DNA of 54,997 nt from the NCBI GenBank assembly GCA_003210055.1, contig QCNS01000012.1:1-54997 (forward strand), in the 5' to 3' direction. Source of the DNA: SAR116 cluster bacterium AG-426-I14 (lineage in GTDB: Bacteria > Pseudomonadota > Alphaproteobacteria > Puniceispirillales > Marisalimonadaceae). Made by a program: the position numbers and the translations under genes. Positions 24,684 to 34,926 of this stretch are shown piece by piece; the first letter of the stretch is position 1, and every line of letters starts with the position of its first letter. Below the pieces are notes generated by a model. It did not search any database, was not told where the DNA came from, and saw nothing but the letters and a program-made list of their open reading frames with translations.

Positions 24684-25568
24684 ATGGACTGGATCTCTGA
24701 ATTCCCTCAAATGAGTAGGTCAGGTTTAAGAGAATTTAAAAAATCTGTAGACTTTACTTTTACCGATTTCACTCGTTCATATGGTGCAGAAATAGAGCAG
24801 TTCTTTGAACCTTTGCTAATGTTTTTAGTATGGTTTGAAAAGTTATTTATCAATACACCATGGCCTTTAATAATATCTGTTATTTTGTTATTAGCTTGGT
24901 TAGGATCACGTTCACTTGTTATAGTAATAGGGACTTTTTTTAGTTTTATGCTAATTGGTTATTTTGGTATGTGGGAAGACACTATGTCAACCCTAGCGAT
25001 AATTTTAGTAGCAACTTTTCTATGTATCGCTATTGGAATTCCTATTGGAGTTGCAATGGCAAGAAGCAATACAGTTCAAACAATTGTTGTGCCTGTATTA
25101 GATATTATGCAGACCATACCTAGCTTTGTATATTTAATACCAGTAGTTATGTTACTTGGAATAGGAAAAGTTCCTGGACTAATTGCCGTTTGTATTTATG
25201 CAATACCACCAATAGTTAGATTAACAAATTTAGGTATACGCTTGGTTGATAAAGATGTTTTGGAAGCAGCAGACTCTTTTGGTGCAAATTATTGGCAAAA
25301 ACTTTTTGGTGTTCAAATGCCACTCGCTCTTCCAACTATATTTGCTGGAGTAAACCAGACTATTATGATGGCTCTAGCGATGGTAGTAATAGCTTCAATG
25401 ATTGGTGTTAAAGGACTTGGTCTACCAGTTCTTAGAGCTATATCTAATCAGTATCTTGCCTTAGGATTAATGAATGGTTTAGCAATTGTAGTTTTGGCTA
25501 TAATTTTTGATAGAGTGACACAAAAAATTGGGCAAAGAATGCAAAAATTTAAAATTGATCAAGAATAA
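24684..25568 (+). CDS. ABC transporter permease, glycine betaine type (ProW/OpuAB family)
   Basis: An integral inner-membrane permease with about six hydrophobic helices between residues ~55 and 285. The BPD_transp_1 EAA loop is present as DVLEAADSFGANYWQKLFGVQMPLALP. PSFVYLIPVVMLLGIGKVPG is characteristic of ProW-type permeases. It has 294 residues and a long N-terminal cytoplasmic arm, as in ProW. It sits 66 bp after the binding protein gene and 9 bp before the ATPase gene, forming a complete three-gene operon. Confidence 0.92.
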   Translation: MDWISEFPQMSRSGLREFKKSVDFTFTDFTRSYGAEIEQFFEPLLMFLVWFEKLFINTPWPLIISVILLLAWLGSRSLVIVIGTFFSFMLIGYFGMWEDTMSTLAIILVATFLCIAIGIPIGVAMARSNTVQTIVVPVLDIMQTIPSFVYLIPVVMLLGIGKVPGLIAVCIYAIPPIVRLTNLGIRLVDKDVLEAADSFGANYWQKLFGVQMPLALPTIFAGVNQTIMMALAMVVIASMIGVKGLGLPVLRAISNQYLALGLMNGLAIVVLAIIFDRVTQKIGQRMQKFKIDQE

Positions 25569-25576
25569 TTAATAAT

Positions 25577-26620
25577 ATGACAAATCTAATTGAAATTAAG
25601 AATCTTTATAAAATTTTTGGAAATAATGAAATTGAAGCTCTTGAATTAGTAAAAAAAGGCATGGGTAAAGATGAATTGCTTGAAAAAACTAATACTGTAT
25701 TGGGATTAAATAATATTAATTTAAAAATTCCAAAGGGGAAAATACAAGTTGTTATGGGATTATCTGGATCTGGAAAGTCTACTTTAATAAGACATTTAAA
25801 CAGACTTATTGAACCAACTTTTGGTAAGATAATGATTGATAAAAAGAATGTTTTATCATTAACACAAAAAGAATTGTTGAGCTTCAGACAGAAAAATATG
25901 TCTATGGTTTTTCAGAAGTTTGCTCTATTTCCTCATAAAACTATTATTGAAAATATTGGTTATGGGCTTGCTATTCAATCTATGTCTAAAGATTTATGGA
26001 TTGAAAAAGCATCAAAATGGTTAAAAAGAGTTGGTCTTGAAGGATATGAGGACTATTATCCAAATCAACTCTCTGGAGGTATGCAACAAAGAGTTGGACT
26101 TGCAAGAGCATTGGCAACTGATGCCGAAATTTTGTTAATGGATGAGGCTTTTTCTGCTCTTGACCCCCTAATAAGAGCTGATATGCAAAATATTTTATTA
26201 GATTTACAAAATGAACTTCACAAAACAATCGTTTTCATAACTCATGATTTAGACGAAGCACTGAAAATTGGTGATAGAATAGCTATTCTTCGTGATGGAC
26301 TTATTGTTCAAGATAGTGATCCACAAGAAATTATTTTAAAACCAGCAGATAAATATGTGTCTGATTTCATAAAAGACATTAATCGTGCAAGAGTAATAAA
26401 AGCTAAGTCCATTATGACAAAATCAACTTCTAAGATTAAAGATGCTGTTTCTATAAATCATAACATGGTTTTAGAAGACGTTTTGCAAGAAATCACAAAA
26501 AATCCTGGGGCAATTATTTCGGTAACAAATGACTCAAAAAAAATAATCGGAAAAATTTCTATCGAAGAACTTTTAAATGGAATTAAAAGGCCTGTCTCAA
26601 AAACTAATAATTATACATAA
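25577..26620 (+). CDS. ABC transporter ATPase, glycine betaine type (ProV/OpuAA family)
   Basis: The nucleotide-binding subunit has Walker A GLSGSGKST, a Q-loop near MVFQKFALFPH, signature LSGGMQQRV, Walker B ILLMDEAFSALDP and the H-loop in FITHDLDEALK. The N-terminal KNLYKIFGNN...LVKKGMGK segment with a following inserted stretch before Walker A is the ProV hallmark. The C-terminal ~70 residues (from MTKSTSKIKDA) form a single CBS-like region rather than the two full CBS domains of OpuAA, so ionic-strength gating may differ. The operon ends 6 bp before the convergent ugd stop. Confidence 0.92.
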   Translation: MTNLIEIKNLYKIFGNNEIEALELVKKGMGKDELLEKTNTVLGLNNINLKIPKGKIQVVMGLSGSGKSTLIRHLNRLIEPTFGKIMIDKKNVLSLTQKELLSFRQKNMSMVFQKFALFPHKTIIENIGYGLAIQSMSKDLWIEKASKWLKRVGLEGYEDYYPNQLSGGMQQRVGLARALATDAEILLMDEAFSALDPLIRADMQNILLDLQNELHKTIVFITHDLDEALKIGDRIAILRDGLIVQDSDPQEIILKPADKYVSDFIKDINRARVIKAKSIMTKSTSKIKDAVSINHNMVLEDVLQEITKNPGAIISVTNDSKKIIGKISIEELLNGIKRPVSKTNNYT

Positions 26621-26626
26621 ACACAC

Positions 26627-27934
26627 TTAAATTTTTTCTCTGCCTATTTGATAAAGTTTAAATTTACTCTTTTTGAAAACATTAGGATCAAGTACATTTC
26701 TAAAATCAAAAATATATTTTCCTTCCATAAGACCACTTAAAAACTCTGGTGAGAGACTTCTGAATTCGCTCCATTCTGTCAATAAAACAACACAATCTGA
26801 ACCTTTTATGCATTCATGAATACTCTCTGCATATTTTATTTTTTTTAAAAACTTTTTTGCTTCGTTTTTTGCCACAGGATCAAATGCAGTTATTTTCGCC
26901 TTTTTTTTAAGTAATTCCGGAATTAAATCAAGTGAGGGACTTTCTCTCATGTCATCAGTACCAGGCTTAAATGACAAACCTAATACAGAAATCTTCTTAT
27001 TTATAACATCACCTCCCATAAGGTTAATAATTTTTCGTGCCAATGACTTTTTTCTATCTCGATTGTACCTGACAACAGTTTCAACTATTGAGAGATTTAC
27101 GTCATTTTGTTTTGAAGTTTCTACTAAAGCAAGTGTATCTTTTGGAAAACAAGAACCTCCATACCCTGGCCCAGGATGTAAAAATTTGTTACCAATTCTT
27201 TTATCTAATCCCATTCCTTTTGCAATATCATTAATATCTGTATCAAGTTGCTCACATAAATCTGCCATTTGATTAATAAAAGAAATTTTGACAGCTAAAA
27301 ATGCATTTGAGGCATATTTTATTAACTCAGCGGATTTCAAGTCTGTATATAAAATAGGTGTTTCAAAAAGAAACAATGGTTTATAAATTGAAGCTAAAAC
27401 TGTTTTAGATTTTTTATTTTCGTGTCCAACAACGACTCTATTTGGCCTCATAAAATCTTCTATTGCGCTTCCCTCTCTTAAAAACTCAGGGTTAGAAACA
27501 ACATCAAATTCCGCATTAGTATTTTTTTTTATTATTTCTTTAATTTTTTGTGAAGTACCAACTGGAACTGTTGATTTAGTCACAATTACAGTATATCCAT
27601 TCAAATAAGAAGCAATTTCTTTTGCTGCATCATAAACATATGTTAAATCAGCATGACCGTCACCTCTTCTTGTAGGAGTACCTACTGCTATAAAAACAGC
27701 ATCTGCATTTTTCACATGTGCCCTTTGATCAGTACTGAATTTTAATCTTCCAGAAAGAAAGTTTTTTTTAACAAGATCTTCCAAACCTGGTTCAAATATT
27801 GGCATTACTCCATTTTTGAGATTTTTGATTTTTAATTTATCTTTGTCTAAACATGTTACATCAAACCCAAAATCTGAAAAACATGCACCTGAGACTAATC
27901 CAACATATCCTGTACCTAGCATAACGATTTTCAT
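26627..27934 (-). CDS. ugd: UDP-glucose 6-dehydrogenase
   Basis: The enzyme oxidises UDP-glucose to UDP-glucuronate with two NAD+. The N-terminal Rossmann motif is VMLGTGYVGLVSGACF. AVGTPTRRGDGHADLTY and FDVVSNPEFLREGSAIEDF are dehydrogenase landmarks. The catalytic cysteine lies in GPGYGGSCFPKDTLAL. The C-terminal LGLSFKPGTDDMRESPSLDLI is the UDP-binding region. 435 residues is a normal length. It is divergent from galU across 103 bp, which would share a regulatory region. Together with galU, phosphomannomutase and the DegT pair it supports surface-polysaccharide precursor synthesis. Confidence 0.96.
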   Translation of the reverse strand: MKIVMLGTGYVGLVSGACFSDFGFDVTCLDKDKLKIKNLKNGVMPIFEPGLEDLVKKNFLSGRLKFSTDQRAHVKNADAVFIAVGTPTRRGDGHADLTYVYDAAKEIASYLNGYTVIVTKSTVPVGTSQKIKEIIKKNTNAEFDVVSNPEFLREGSAIEDFMRPNRVVVGHENKKSKTVLASIYKPLFLFETPILYTDLKSAELIKYASNAFLAVKISFINQMADLCEQLDTDINDIAKGMGLDKRIGNKFLHPGPGYGGSCFPKDTLALVETSKQNDVNLSIVETVVRYNRDRKKSLARKIINLMGGDVINKKISVLGLSFKPGTDDMRESPSLDLIPELLKKKAKITAFDPVAKNEAKKFLKKIKYAESIHECIKGSDCVVLLTEWSEFRSLSPEFLSGLMEGKYIFDFRNVLDPNVFKKSKFKLYQIGREKI

Positions 27935-28037
27935 TTCTATTATCCTCTATCTTTAAATCATATCTTGACTATTATAACTGTATGAAATAGTTAATCCTTT
28001 ATACAAATAATATTTATTACAATATACTTAATTTGTC

Positions 28038-28889
28038 ATGAAAATTAAAAAAGCAATATTTCCAGTAGGTGGTTTAGGTACCAGATTTCTCCCAGCAACC
28101 AAATCAATGCCAAAAGAGATGCTACCTATTGTTGATAAGCCACTAATACAATACGCTGTTGAGGAAGCTGCAGAAGCAGGCATAGAACAATTTATATTTG
28201 TAACAAGTAGAGGAAAATCAGCAATTGAAAACCACTTTGATCATTCTTTTGAATTAGAAAATAATCTTCTCATGCAAGGGAAAAAAAATTTCCTTAAAAT
28301 TACTCAAGAAATGTTAAAAATACCTGGGACATATGCATATGTTCGTCAACAAGAACCTGCCGGATTAGGTCACGCGATTTGGTGTGCAAGACACCTTATT
28401 GACAATGAGCCATTTGCAGTAATTTTAGCAGATGATTTAATAACAGGTAACTTAACGTTAAAAAACATGATACACAACTATCAAGGTGGCAATATGGTTG
28501 CAATAATGGAAGTAAATAAAAATGAAACTTCATCCTATGGAATTGTTAAAACTAAAGAAATTAAAAATAAAACATTAGAAATAACGCACATGGTAGAAAA
28601 ACCTAACCCTGAAAATGCACCCAGTAATTTGGCAATTGTTGGTAGGTACATCTTAGATTCTAAAATTTTCAAAATCTTAGAAAAACAAAATGCTGGAAAA
28701 GGAAAAGAAATACAATTAACAGATGCTATTAATTCTCAAATTGGCAAAACATTTTGTCATGGATTCCTTTTTGAAGGCGAAAGATATGATTGTGGTTCAA
28801 AATTAGGATTTATTCAAGCAAACATCACATTTGCTTTGGAAAGGAACGATCTAAAAAATGAACTCTCTACTTGGTTAAAAAAAATTTAA
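28038..28889 (+). CDS. galU: UTP-glucose-1-phosphate uridylyltransferase
   Basis: The enzyme makes UDP-glucose from glucose-1-phosphate and UTP. The nucleotidyl signature is VGGLGTRFLPATKSMPKEMLPI, with the catalytic lysine in PKEM. It is followed by KPLIQYAVEEAAEAG, EPAGLGHAIWCA, FAVILADDLI and GSKLGFIQAN. 283 residues matches bacterial GalU. A TATACT box lies about 9 bases before the ATG, so the leader is short. It is 4 bp from the phosphomannomutase gene, and ugd lies divergently upstream. The trio supplies UDP-glucose and UDP-glucuronate. Confidence 0.95.
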   Translation: MKIKKAIFPVGGLGTRFLPATKSMPKEMLPIVDKPLIQYAVEEAAEAGIEQFIFVTSRGKSAIENHFDHSFELENNLLMQGKKNFLKITQEMLKIPGTYAYVRQQEPAGLGHAIWCARHLIDNEPFAVILADDLITGNLTLKNMIHNYQGGNMVAIMEVNKNETSSYGIVKTKEIKNKTLEITHMVEKPNPENAPSNLAIVGRYILDSKIFKILEKQNAGKGKEIQLTDAINSQIGKTFCHGFLFEGERYDCGSKLGFIQANITFALERNDLKNELSTWLKKI

Positions 28890-28893
28890 ATCT

Positions 28894-30309
28894 ATGCTGA
28901 TTAAACATAAGTTCAACAAAAATATTTTACGAGCCTATGATATAAGAGGAATTGTTGGAGAAAATTTAAAAGAAAAAGACGCATTTATGTTAGGCTATTT
29001 CTATTGTCTTTTTCTAAAAGAAAAAATTGGGGACAATGCTGTTCCAAAAATAATAGTTAGCAGAGATGGTAGGATTTCAAGTCCAAGTTTAGAAAAAAAT
29101 TTAATCGATGGATTACTCAAGGCAGGTGCAAGTGTTATTAGTATTGGAATGAATCCTACTCCAACATTATATTTTAGTAATCAATATTTTAATAGTGATG
29201 GAGCTATTCAAGTTACGGGAAGTCATAATCCAAAGTCTTATAATGGCTTTAAAATGATAATGCAGAATAAATCATTTTTTGGAAGAGATATTATTAAACT
29301 ATCTGAATTTGCTGAAAAAGGTTCCGAGAAATCTTGCTCAGGCGCTTTTAAATTATTAAATATTGAAGATATATACATCAAAGAAGTTTTAAAGCCACTA
29401 GATAAATATTCAAATTTTAAAAAACTTTCTGAAAAAAAAATTATATGGGATTGTGGAAATGGTGCAACTGGAAATATTGTAAAAAAACTAATAAGTAAAC
29501 TACCCGGACAACACTCTATTTTATACAGCAAAATAGATGGTACTTTCCCAAATCATCATCCAGATCCTACTCAAGAAAAAAATTTAGTAGAACTTAAAAG
29601 GCAAGTAAAAAAAAATAGAGCAACACTTGGAATTGCTTTCGATGGAGATGGAGATAGAATTGGTGTAATTGATAAAAACGGAAATTTACTTCCAGGTGAT
29701 TTGTTAACAGCTTTTTTATGCCAATCTATTGAACAAAAGAATAAGACTATTATTTTGGATGTAAAATCTAGTTTAATACCAATAAATTTTATAAAACAAT
29801 TAGGTTTAAATGTAGATATATGGAAGACTGGTCATTCTCACATAAAGTCAAGAATAAGTGAAATTGGTGCAGCATTAGCAGGAGAAATGTCTGGCCATAT
29901 ATTCTTTAAAGACAAATATTTCGGGTACGATGACGCTATATACACATGTATACGTATTCTGGAATTAATGCACTTAGGTTATGATATAACAACTTTTTAC
30001 AATAATTTAAAACGATCGTTTACAACTCCTGAAATTAAAGTTGAATGCTCAGATGATAGAAAATTTATTGTTATAAGAAATATTATTGAAAAATTGAAAA
30101 TTCAATACAAAAAAGAAAATATTTTGTTGATTGATGGAGTAAGAATAAATACTCTTTTAGGATGGTACCTTATTAGAGCTAGCAATACTGAAAATGCAAT
30201 TATAATTAGAGTTGAGGCTCAAAGTGATAGTGACAAAATGTCATTATTGAATGAAGTTATAGAATTATTAAAAGAACAAGGTCTTAATTTAGACTTTGAA
30301 GATGAATAA
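28894..30309 (+). CDS. Phosphomannomutase/phosphoglucomutase (ManB/AlgC family)
   Basis: An alpha-D-phosphohexomutase of 471 residues. The phospho-serine lies in VTGSHNPKSYNGFKM. The metal loop AFDGDGDRIGVID binds Mg2+, and the sugar-binding loop is GEMSGHIFFKD. The C-terminal phosphate loop is RVEAQSDSD. The N-terminal RAYDIRGIVGENL is the family start. This family interconverts mannose-6-P/mannose-1-P and often glucose phosphates, feeding GalU next door. A separate phosphoglucomutase is not visible here, so the dual activity is plausible. It overlaps no neighbour, and glcB begins 32 bp later. Confidence 0.92.
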   Translation: MLIKHKFNKNILRAYDIRGIVGENLKEKDAFMLGYFYCLFLKEKIGDNAVPKIIVSRDGRISSPSLEKNLIDGLLKAGASVISIGMNPTPTLYFSNQYFNSDGAIQVTGSHNPKSYNGFKMIMQNKSFFGRDIIKLSEFAEKGSEKSCSGAFKLLNIEDIYIKEVLKPLDKYSNFKKLSEKKIIWDCGNGATGNIVKKLISKLPGQHSILYSKIDGTFPNHHPDPTQEKNLVELKRQVKKNRATLGIAFDGDGDRIGVIDKNGNLLPGDLLTAFLCQSIEQKNKTIILDVKSSLIPINFIKQLGLNVDIWKTGHSHIKSRISEIGAALAGEMSGHIFFKDKYFGYDDAIYTCIRILELMHLGYDITTFYNNLKRSFTTPEIKVECSDDRKFIVIRNIIEKLKIQYKKENILLIDGVRINTLLGWYLIRASNTENAIIIRVEAQSDSDKMSLLNEVIELLKEQGLNLDFEDE

Positions 30310-30341
30310 TAGGTTAAATTGATAAATGTAGAGGCTATATC

Positions 30342-32507
30342 ATGGAAAAAGTAATTAAAAATAAACTAAAAATATCAAAAGTTTTGTATGAATTTCTTGA
30401 AAATGATGTTCTCTCGCCATTGAATGTAAACTCAGATCTTTTCTGGAAGGGTTTTGAAGAAATCATTTATAAATTTTCTCCTTTAAATAAAAAACTACTT
30501 GAAAAAAGAGATGAGATTAAAAAATTAATCGATGATTTTTATAAGAATAATAAAGACAAAGCAATTAACCAAGAAGAGTATATAAGCTTTCTTAAAGATA
30601 TAGGATACATTGTACCAGAAGGACCCGATTTTAAAATTGAAACGGAAAATGTTGATGAAGAAATTGCAAAAATCGCTGGACCTCAACTTGTTGTTCCTGT
30701 CACTAATGCAAGATACTCACTTAATGCAGCAAATGCAAGATGGGGAAGCCTTTATGATGCATTATATGGAACAGACCTGATTCCAGAAGAAGATCAAACA
30801 AGTAAAGGTAACAAATATAATCCTAAAAGGGGTGAAAAAGTAATAGAGTTTGGTAGAAATTTTCTTGATGAACATTTCACGTTAACAAATGGATCCCATC
30901 ATGATGCAATTTCTTATGAAATTGAAAATAAAAAATTGATTATTAATTTTCAAAATGAAAAAACTACGCTTAAAGAAACACAAAAATTCGTTGGATTTAG
31001 TGAAAAATCAAAAGATACTAGATCCATATTGTTAAAAAATAATAACCTTCATGTTGAAATTGTTATTGACCCTAATCAATTGGTAGGAAAATCCGATAAG
31101 GCAGGCATTAACGATATTATATTAGAATCAGCAATAACCACGATTCAAGATTGTGAAGACTCAGTCGCTGCCGTGGATGCGGAGGATAAAGTTCTTGCAT
31201 ATAAAAATTGGTTGGGACTAATGAATGGTTCCCTTAAATCAACTTTTCAAAAAGGGGATAAAGTTGTTAGTAGAGAGCTGAATAATAATAAAGTTTTTGA
31301 AGGATTAAATGGTAAAATTCATCTCTCAGGATTGTCTCTCATGCTCATTAGAAATGTTGGTCATTTAATGACAAACCCAGCTATAATATATGATGACACA
31401 AAAGAAGTTCCTGAAGGTATTATGGACGCTGTAATAACATCTTTAATAGCTATGTTCGATATCAAGGATAAAAAAATCAACTCTAATGAAGGATCAATTT
31501 ATATTGTTAAGCCTAAAATGCATGGACCTGAAGAAGTTGCTTTTACTAATGAACTTTTTGAATCTGTAGAAAACTTGCTAAACCTCAATAAGTATACAAT
31601 TAAAATAGGAATTATGGATGAAGAAAGACGAACTACAGTCAATTTAAAAGAGTGTATAAGGCAAGCAAAACACAGACTTGTTTTTATCAATACAGGCTTT
31701 TTAGATAGAACAGGTGATGAGATACATACTGCAATGGAAGCTGGCCCGATTATACCTAAACCTGAAATAAAAAATGCAGATTGGATTGATGCGTACGAAA
31801 AGAATAATGTTTATATTGGATTAAAATGTGGTTTATCTGGTAAAGCTCAAATAGGAAAGGGAATGTGGGCCATGCCTGACCTAATGAAAGAAATGTATGA
31901 TCAAAAAATTAATCACCCTGAAAGTGGCGCTAATACAGCGTGGGTTCCAAGTCCAACTGCAGCTACAATTCATGCCTTGCATTACCACAAAATAAATATT
32001 TTTTCTATTCAGGAACAACTTCTTAAAGAAAAAAAGAATGCAAACTATTTGCATAAAATTTTAAATGTACCTGTTACCTATGGTCAAAATTTTTCTACTG
32101 AATTGATAGAACGTGAAATAAATAATAATGCTCAAGGTATTTTGGGATATGTAGTTAGATGGATTGATCAAGGAGTAGGTTGCTCCAAAGTTCCAGATAT
32201 CAATAATATTGGCTTGATGGAAGATCGTGCAACTTGTAGAATTTCTAGTCAACATTTAGCAAATTGGTTGCATCATGAAATCATATCTGAAGAACAGCTA
32301 TTAAATTGTATGAAGAAAATGGCCAAGGTAGTTGACAATCAAAATGTAAATGACAAAAATTATCAGCCAATGTCTATGGATTTTGAAAAATCTATTGCGT
32401 TTAATGCAGCGCTGGATTTAATTCTAATGGGAACAAAAAGTCCTTCTGGTTACACTGAACCAATATTACATGAAAGAAGATTAAAACTAAAAAGTAATTT
32501 AAGCTGA
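30342..32507 (+). CDS. glcB: Malate synthase G
   Basis: The enzyme condenses glyoxylate with acetyl-CoA to malate. The 721-residue length is that of the G isoform. Landmarks are a long N-terminal domain with [22 protein letters not shown], the catalytic region [33 protein letters not shown] and [19 protein letters not shown], and the C-terminal catalytic base region in [22 protein letters not shown]. An SD (AGAGG) precedes ATG by 7 bases. Only 32 bp separate it from the previous gene, so the glycine riboswitch known upstream of glcB in some marine alphaproteobacteria is absent. The 3' end overlaps ccrM by 9 bp. Confidence 0.97.
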   Translation: MEKVIKNKLKISKVLYEFLENDVLSPLNVNSDLFWKGFEEIIYKFSPLNKKLLEKRDEIKKLIDDFYKNNKDKAINQEEYISFLKDIGYIVPEGPDFKIETENVDEEIAKIAGPQLVVPVTNARYSLNAANARWGSLYDALYGTDLIPEEDQTSKGNKYNPKRGEKVIEFGRNFLDEHFTLTNGSHHDAISYEIENKKLIINFQNEKTTLKETQKFVGFSEKSKDTRSILLKNNNLHVEIVIDPNQLVGKSDKAGINDIILESAITTIQDCEDSVAAVDAEDKVLAYKNWLGLMNGSLKSTFQKGDKVVSRELNNNKVFEGLNGKIHLSGLSLMLIRNVGHLMTNPAIIYDDTKEVPEGIMDAVITSLIAMFDIKDKKINSNEGSIYIVKPKMHGPEEVAFTNELFESVENLLNLNKYTIKIGIMDEERRTTVNLKECIRQAKHRLVFINTGFLDRTGDEIHTAMEAGPIIPKPEIKNADWIDAYEKNNVYIGLKCGLSGKAQIGKGMWAMPDLMKEMYDQKINHPESGANTAWVPSPTAATIHALHYHKINIFSIQEQLLKEKKNANYLHKILNVPVTYGQNFSTELIEREINNNAQGILGYVVRWIDQGVGCSKVPDINNIGLMEDRATCRISSQHLANWLHHEIISEEQLLNCMKKMAKVVDNQNVNDKNYQPMSMDFEKSIAFNAALDLILMGTKSPSGYTEPILHERRLKLKSNLS

Positions 32508-33575
32508 AGATCTTATAATTGTTCTCAAATTATCAATAGGCACAAGTCTGCCTGATCTTTTAATATGCCAAAAAGTCCATCCATTACAAGCTGGCAAGCC
32601 TTGAAGAGCTGCTCCAACAGAATGAATAGATCCCTTGTTTTTATCAGAAATTAAACTTCCATCAGCCCTAACTTTTGCTATCCATCTTTTTCTAAAATCT
32701 GTCAATAATTCTCCAGGTGAAATCAATCCTTTTTCTAAAAGTGAACCGAATGGTATTCTTGGTTCTTGTTTTTTTGGAACTATTTGAATTATTTCATCAG
32801 GTTGAAGAGCAAAAGTATTATCTAGACGATTTTGAGCTTTGTTTATATACGTTAAACTTTGTTCTATACCAATATAATGTCTCTTTAATTTCTTGGCTGC
32901 TACCCCTGTGGTACCAGTTCCAAAAAATGGATCTAAGACTATATCGCCAATTCTTGAACTAGACATAATTATTCTATTTAATAATGATTCTGGTTTCTGA
33001 GTAGGATGAACTTTATTACCAACGCTATCTTTTAATCTTTCATTACCTGTACAAATTGGCAAAAGCCAGTCGGAACGCATCTGCAAATCTCCATTTAGAG
33101 ATTTCATAGCATCATAGTTAAATGTATATTTAGATTTTTCACTTTTTGCAGCCCAAATCAGAGTTTCGTGTGCGTTGGTAAATCTTTTTCCTCTAAAATT
33201 TGGCATTGGGTTTGTTTTTCTCCAAATTATGTCATTTAATATCCAGAAACCCAAATCTTGAAGTATATATCCCAATCTAAATACATTGTGATAAGAGCCA
33301 ATTACCCATATTGTTCCATCAGGTTTCAAAACAGATTTGATAGAACTTAGCCATTGGTATGTGAAATGATCATAATCTTTAAATGAAGCAAATTTATCCC
33401 AATCATCTTGAACACCGTTAACTGAAGTAAGGTCAGGTCTATATAAATCATTATTTAGTTGAAGGTTATATGGAGGATCTGCAAAAACTAAGTCTATGCT
33501 ATTATGAGGAAAGTCCTGTAATACATGTATACTATTACCATGAACAATTTTATTTAAAAACTTATTAATAATCAT
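32499..33575 (-). CDS. ccrM: CcrM-type GANTC adenine-N6 DNA methyltransferase
   Basis: An orphan cell-cycle methyltransferase that methylates the adenine of GANTC. The beta-class motif order is present: catalytic FADPPYNLQ comes first (residue ~32) and the SAM-binding [17 protein letters not shown] later. [13 protein letters not shown] lies between them. The C-terminal ~90 residues, [14 protein letters not shown] followed by [20 protein letters not shown], are the DNA-recognition extension unique to CcrM/HinfI-like enzymes. No restriction partner is near. ccrM next to rnhB is the usual alphaproteobacterial arrangement. The 121-bp upstream region holds a consensus DnaA box. Confidence 0.95.
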   Translation of the reverse strand: MIINKFLNKIVHGNSIHVLQDFPHNSIDLVFADPPYNLQLNNDLYRPDLTSVNGVQDDWDKFASFKDYDHFTYQWLSSIKSVLKPDGTIWVIGSYHNVFRLGYILQDLGFWILNDIIWRKTNPMPNFRGKRFTNAHETLIWAAKSEKSKYTFNYDAMKSLNGDLQMRSDWLLPICTGNERLKDSVGNKVHPTQKPESLLNRIIMSSSRIGDIVLDPFFGTGTTGVAAKKLKRHYIGIEQSLTYINKAQNRLDNTFALQPDEIIQIVPKKQEPRIPFGSLLEKGLISPGELLTDFRKRWIAKVRADGSLISDKNKGSIHSVGAALQGLPACNGWTFWHIKRSGRLVPIDNLRTIIRSSA

Positions 33576-33607
33576 TGTTTAAAACTTGTTAATAAACTTT
33601 ATTTATA

Positions 33608-33616
33608 TGTGGATAA
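33608..33616 (-). promoter_or_regulatory. Consensus DnaA box upstream of ccrM
   Basis: On the minus strand the sequence reads TTATCCACA, an exact match to the DnaA consensus. It lies 33 bases before the ccrM ATG. Position fits a promoter-proximal regulator, but a single box can occur by chance in AT-rich DNA. Confidence 0.4.
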
Positions 33617-33696
33617 AATTATAATTACTCAATAAAGTCAATAATTTAACAATTAAAAATTATTTTTTTACAATATATTGATTTATTATAGAAAGT

Positions 33697-34404
33697 TTAG
33701 CTACATATAGTACTTATTGGTTTGAAGCTTCTTCTATGAATATTGCATATACCATGTTTTTTTATCATTTCTAGATGAAATTTAGTGCCATATCCTACAT
33801 TTTTTTTAAAGTCATAAAAAGGATAGCTTTTATCATAGATTTGCATCAAATTATCTCTAGTTACTTTTGCAATAATACTTGCTAACGAAATAGAGACAAT
33901 CTTATTGTCGCCTTTTACAACTGTATTAATTTTATTAGTAGGTAAATTGTACAAAAAATTTTTTACTGTACTGATTTTACAAAAATCTGGATAAATATTT
34001 CCATCTATATAAATATAAAATTTTTTCTTTTTTTTTAATCCAAAATTAATTTTATTTAGTAAACAATGTAAAGATCTATAAATCGCAAGATTGTTAGCTA
34101 TCGAAAGACCAAATTTGTCAATTTCATGAGGTGAACATGCCGCACAACTTGATAAGCACATGTTTTTTGTTTTTTCAAAAATTTGATGTCTATTATTTTG
34201 AGTTAACTTCTTCGAGTCCTTAATATCATGAGGTAAGTTTTCAAAATCGTCAGGTTTGATCCAACAAGCACATACAATTATTGGACCAGCTAACGATCCT
34301 CTGCCAACTTCGTCTAAGCCTATAAAAAAACAGTTATCGTTTTCTAAATAAAATTTGAGTTCATGCCCTAGGTTCGGGTTACATTTTAGATCGAGATAAC
34401 TCAT
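33697..34404 (-). CDS. rnhB: Ribonuclease HII
   Basis: RNase HII removes ribonucleotides and RNA-DNA hybrids. The metal-binding acidic residues are visible: FIGLDEVGRGSLAGPI holds the D-E pair of the D-E-x-G-R-G motif, DSKKLTQNNR is the S-K-K-L motif, and later YIDGN and ASIIAKVTRDNLM carry the further carboxylates. The C-terminal GYGTKFHLEMIKKHGICNIHRRSF is typical. At 235 residues the length is slightly above average, with a lysine-rich insert near residue ~140. The gene begins within the 3' end of moaB (26-bp overlap). Confidence 0.95.
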   Translation of the reverse strand: MSYLDLKCNPNLGHELKFYLENDNCFFIGLDEVGRGSLAGPIIVCACWIKPDDFENLPHDIKDSKKLTQNNRHQIFEKTKNMCLSSCAACSPHEIDKFGLSIANNLAIYRSLHCLLNKINFGLKKKKKFYIYIDGNIYPDFCKISTVKNFLYNLPTNKINTVVKGDNKIVSISLASIIAKVTRDNLMQIYDKSYPFYDFKKNVGYGTKFHLEMIKKHGICNIHRRSFKPISTICS

Positions 34405-34924
34405 TTTCTTTCAATCTCGGTAAAATTTCAACAAAATTACAAGGTTTGTGTCTTATATCTAATTGAAACAACAAAATGTTATCCCATGCATCTTTGCATG
34501 CTGAAGGAGAGCCTGGTAGGCAAAATATATATTTTCCATTTTTAACGCCTGCAGTTGCTCTAGATTGAAGTGCTGAAGTACCAATTTTTTTAAATGATAT
34601 TAACCTGAATAGCTCACCAAATCCTTCTATAGATTTTTCAAAAATCCCCTCAACTGCCTCTGGAGTTACATCCCTTCCTGTTAATCCCGTTCCACCAGTA
34701 GTTATAATCACGTCTAAAAACTTTTTATCACACCAATCTTTTAAAACATTTCTAATACTTGGTATACTATCTTTTACAATTTTTCTATCTTGGACTACGT
34801 GACCTGAATTATTAATTTTTTCTACTAAGATTTTACCAGATTTATCATTTTGTAATGTTCTAGTATCTGATATTGTAAGGACTGCAATATTTACTGGTAT
34901 AAACTCTATTTTCTTATCCAACAT
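34379..34924 (-). CDS. moaB: Molybdenum cofactor biosynthesis protein MoaB/MogA-like
   Basis: A molybdopterin-binding (MoCF) domain of 181 residues. ILTISDTRTLQNDKSG is the start motif, and IITTGGTGLTGRDVTPEA (GGTG) is the adenylylation/molybdopterin-binding loop, followed by PGSPSACKDAW. The family either adenylylates molybdopterin (MogA) or is a related MoaB; the motif set fits MoaB, as alphaproteobacterial neighbours of rnhB usually are. No other moa/moe gene lies in the window. It starts 3 bp after the lytic transglycosylase stop on the same strand and overlaps rnhB by 26 bp. Confidence 0.9.
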   Translation of the reverse strand: MLDKKIEFIPVNIAVLTISDTRTLQNDKSGKILVEKINNSGHVVQDRKIVKDSIPSIRNVLKDWCDKKFLDVIITTGGTGLTGRDVTPEAVEGIFEKSIEGFGELFRLISFKKIGTSALQSRATAGVKNGKYIFCLPGSPSACKDAWDNILLFQLDIRHKPCNFVEILPRLKENELSRSKM

Positions 34925-34926
34925 AT

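Noticed and set aside
30310-30341. Possible glycine riboswitch upstream of malate synthase, known in some marine alphaproteobacteria
   Set aside because: Only 32 bp separate the genes and they contain an SD; there is no room for an aptamer.
33577-33592. CtrA-like TTAA-N-TTAA pair near the ccrM start
   Set aside because: Spacing is six, not seven, and TTAA is common in AT-rich DNA.
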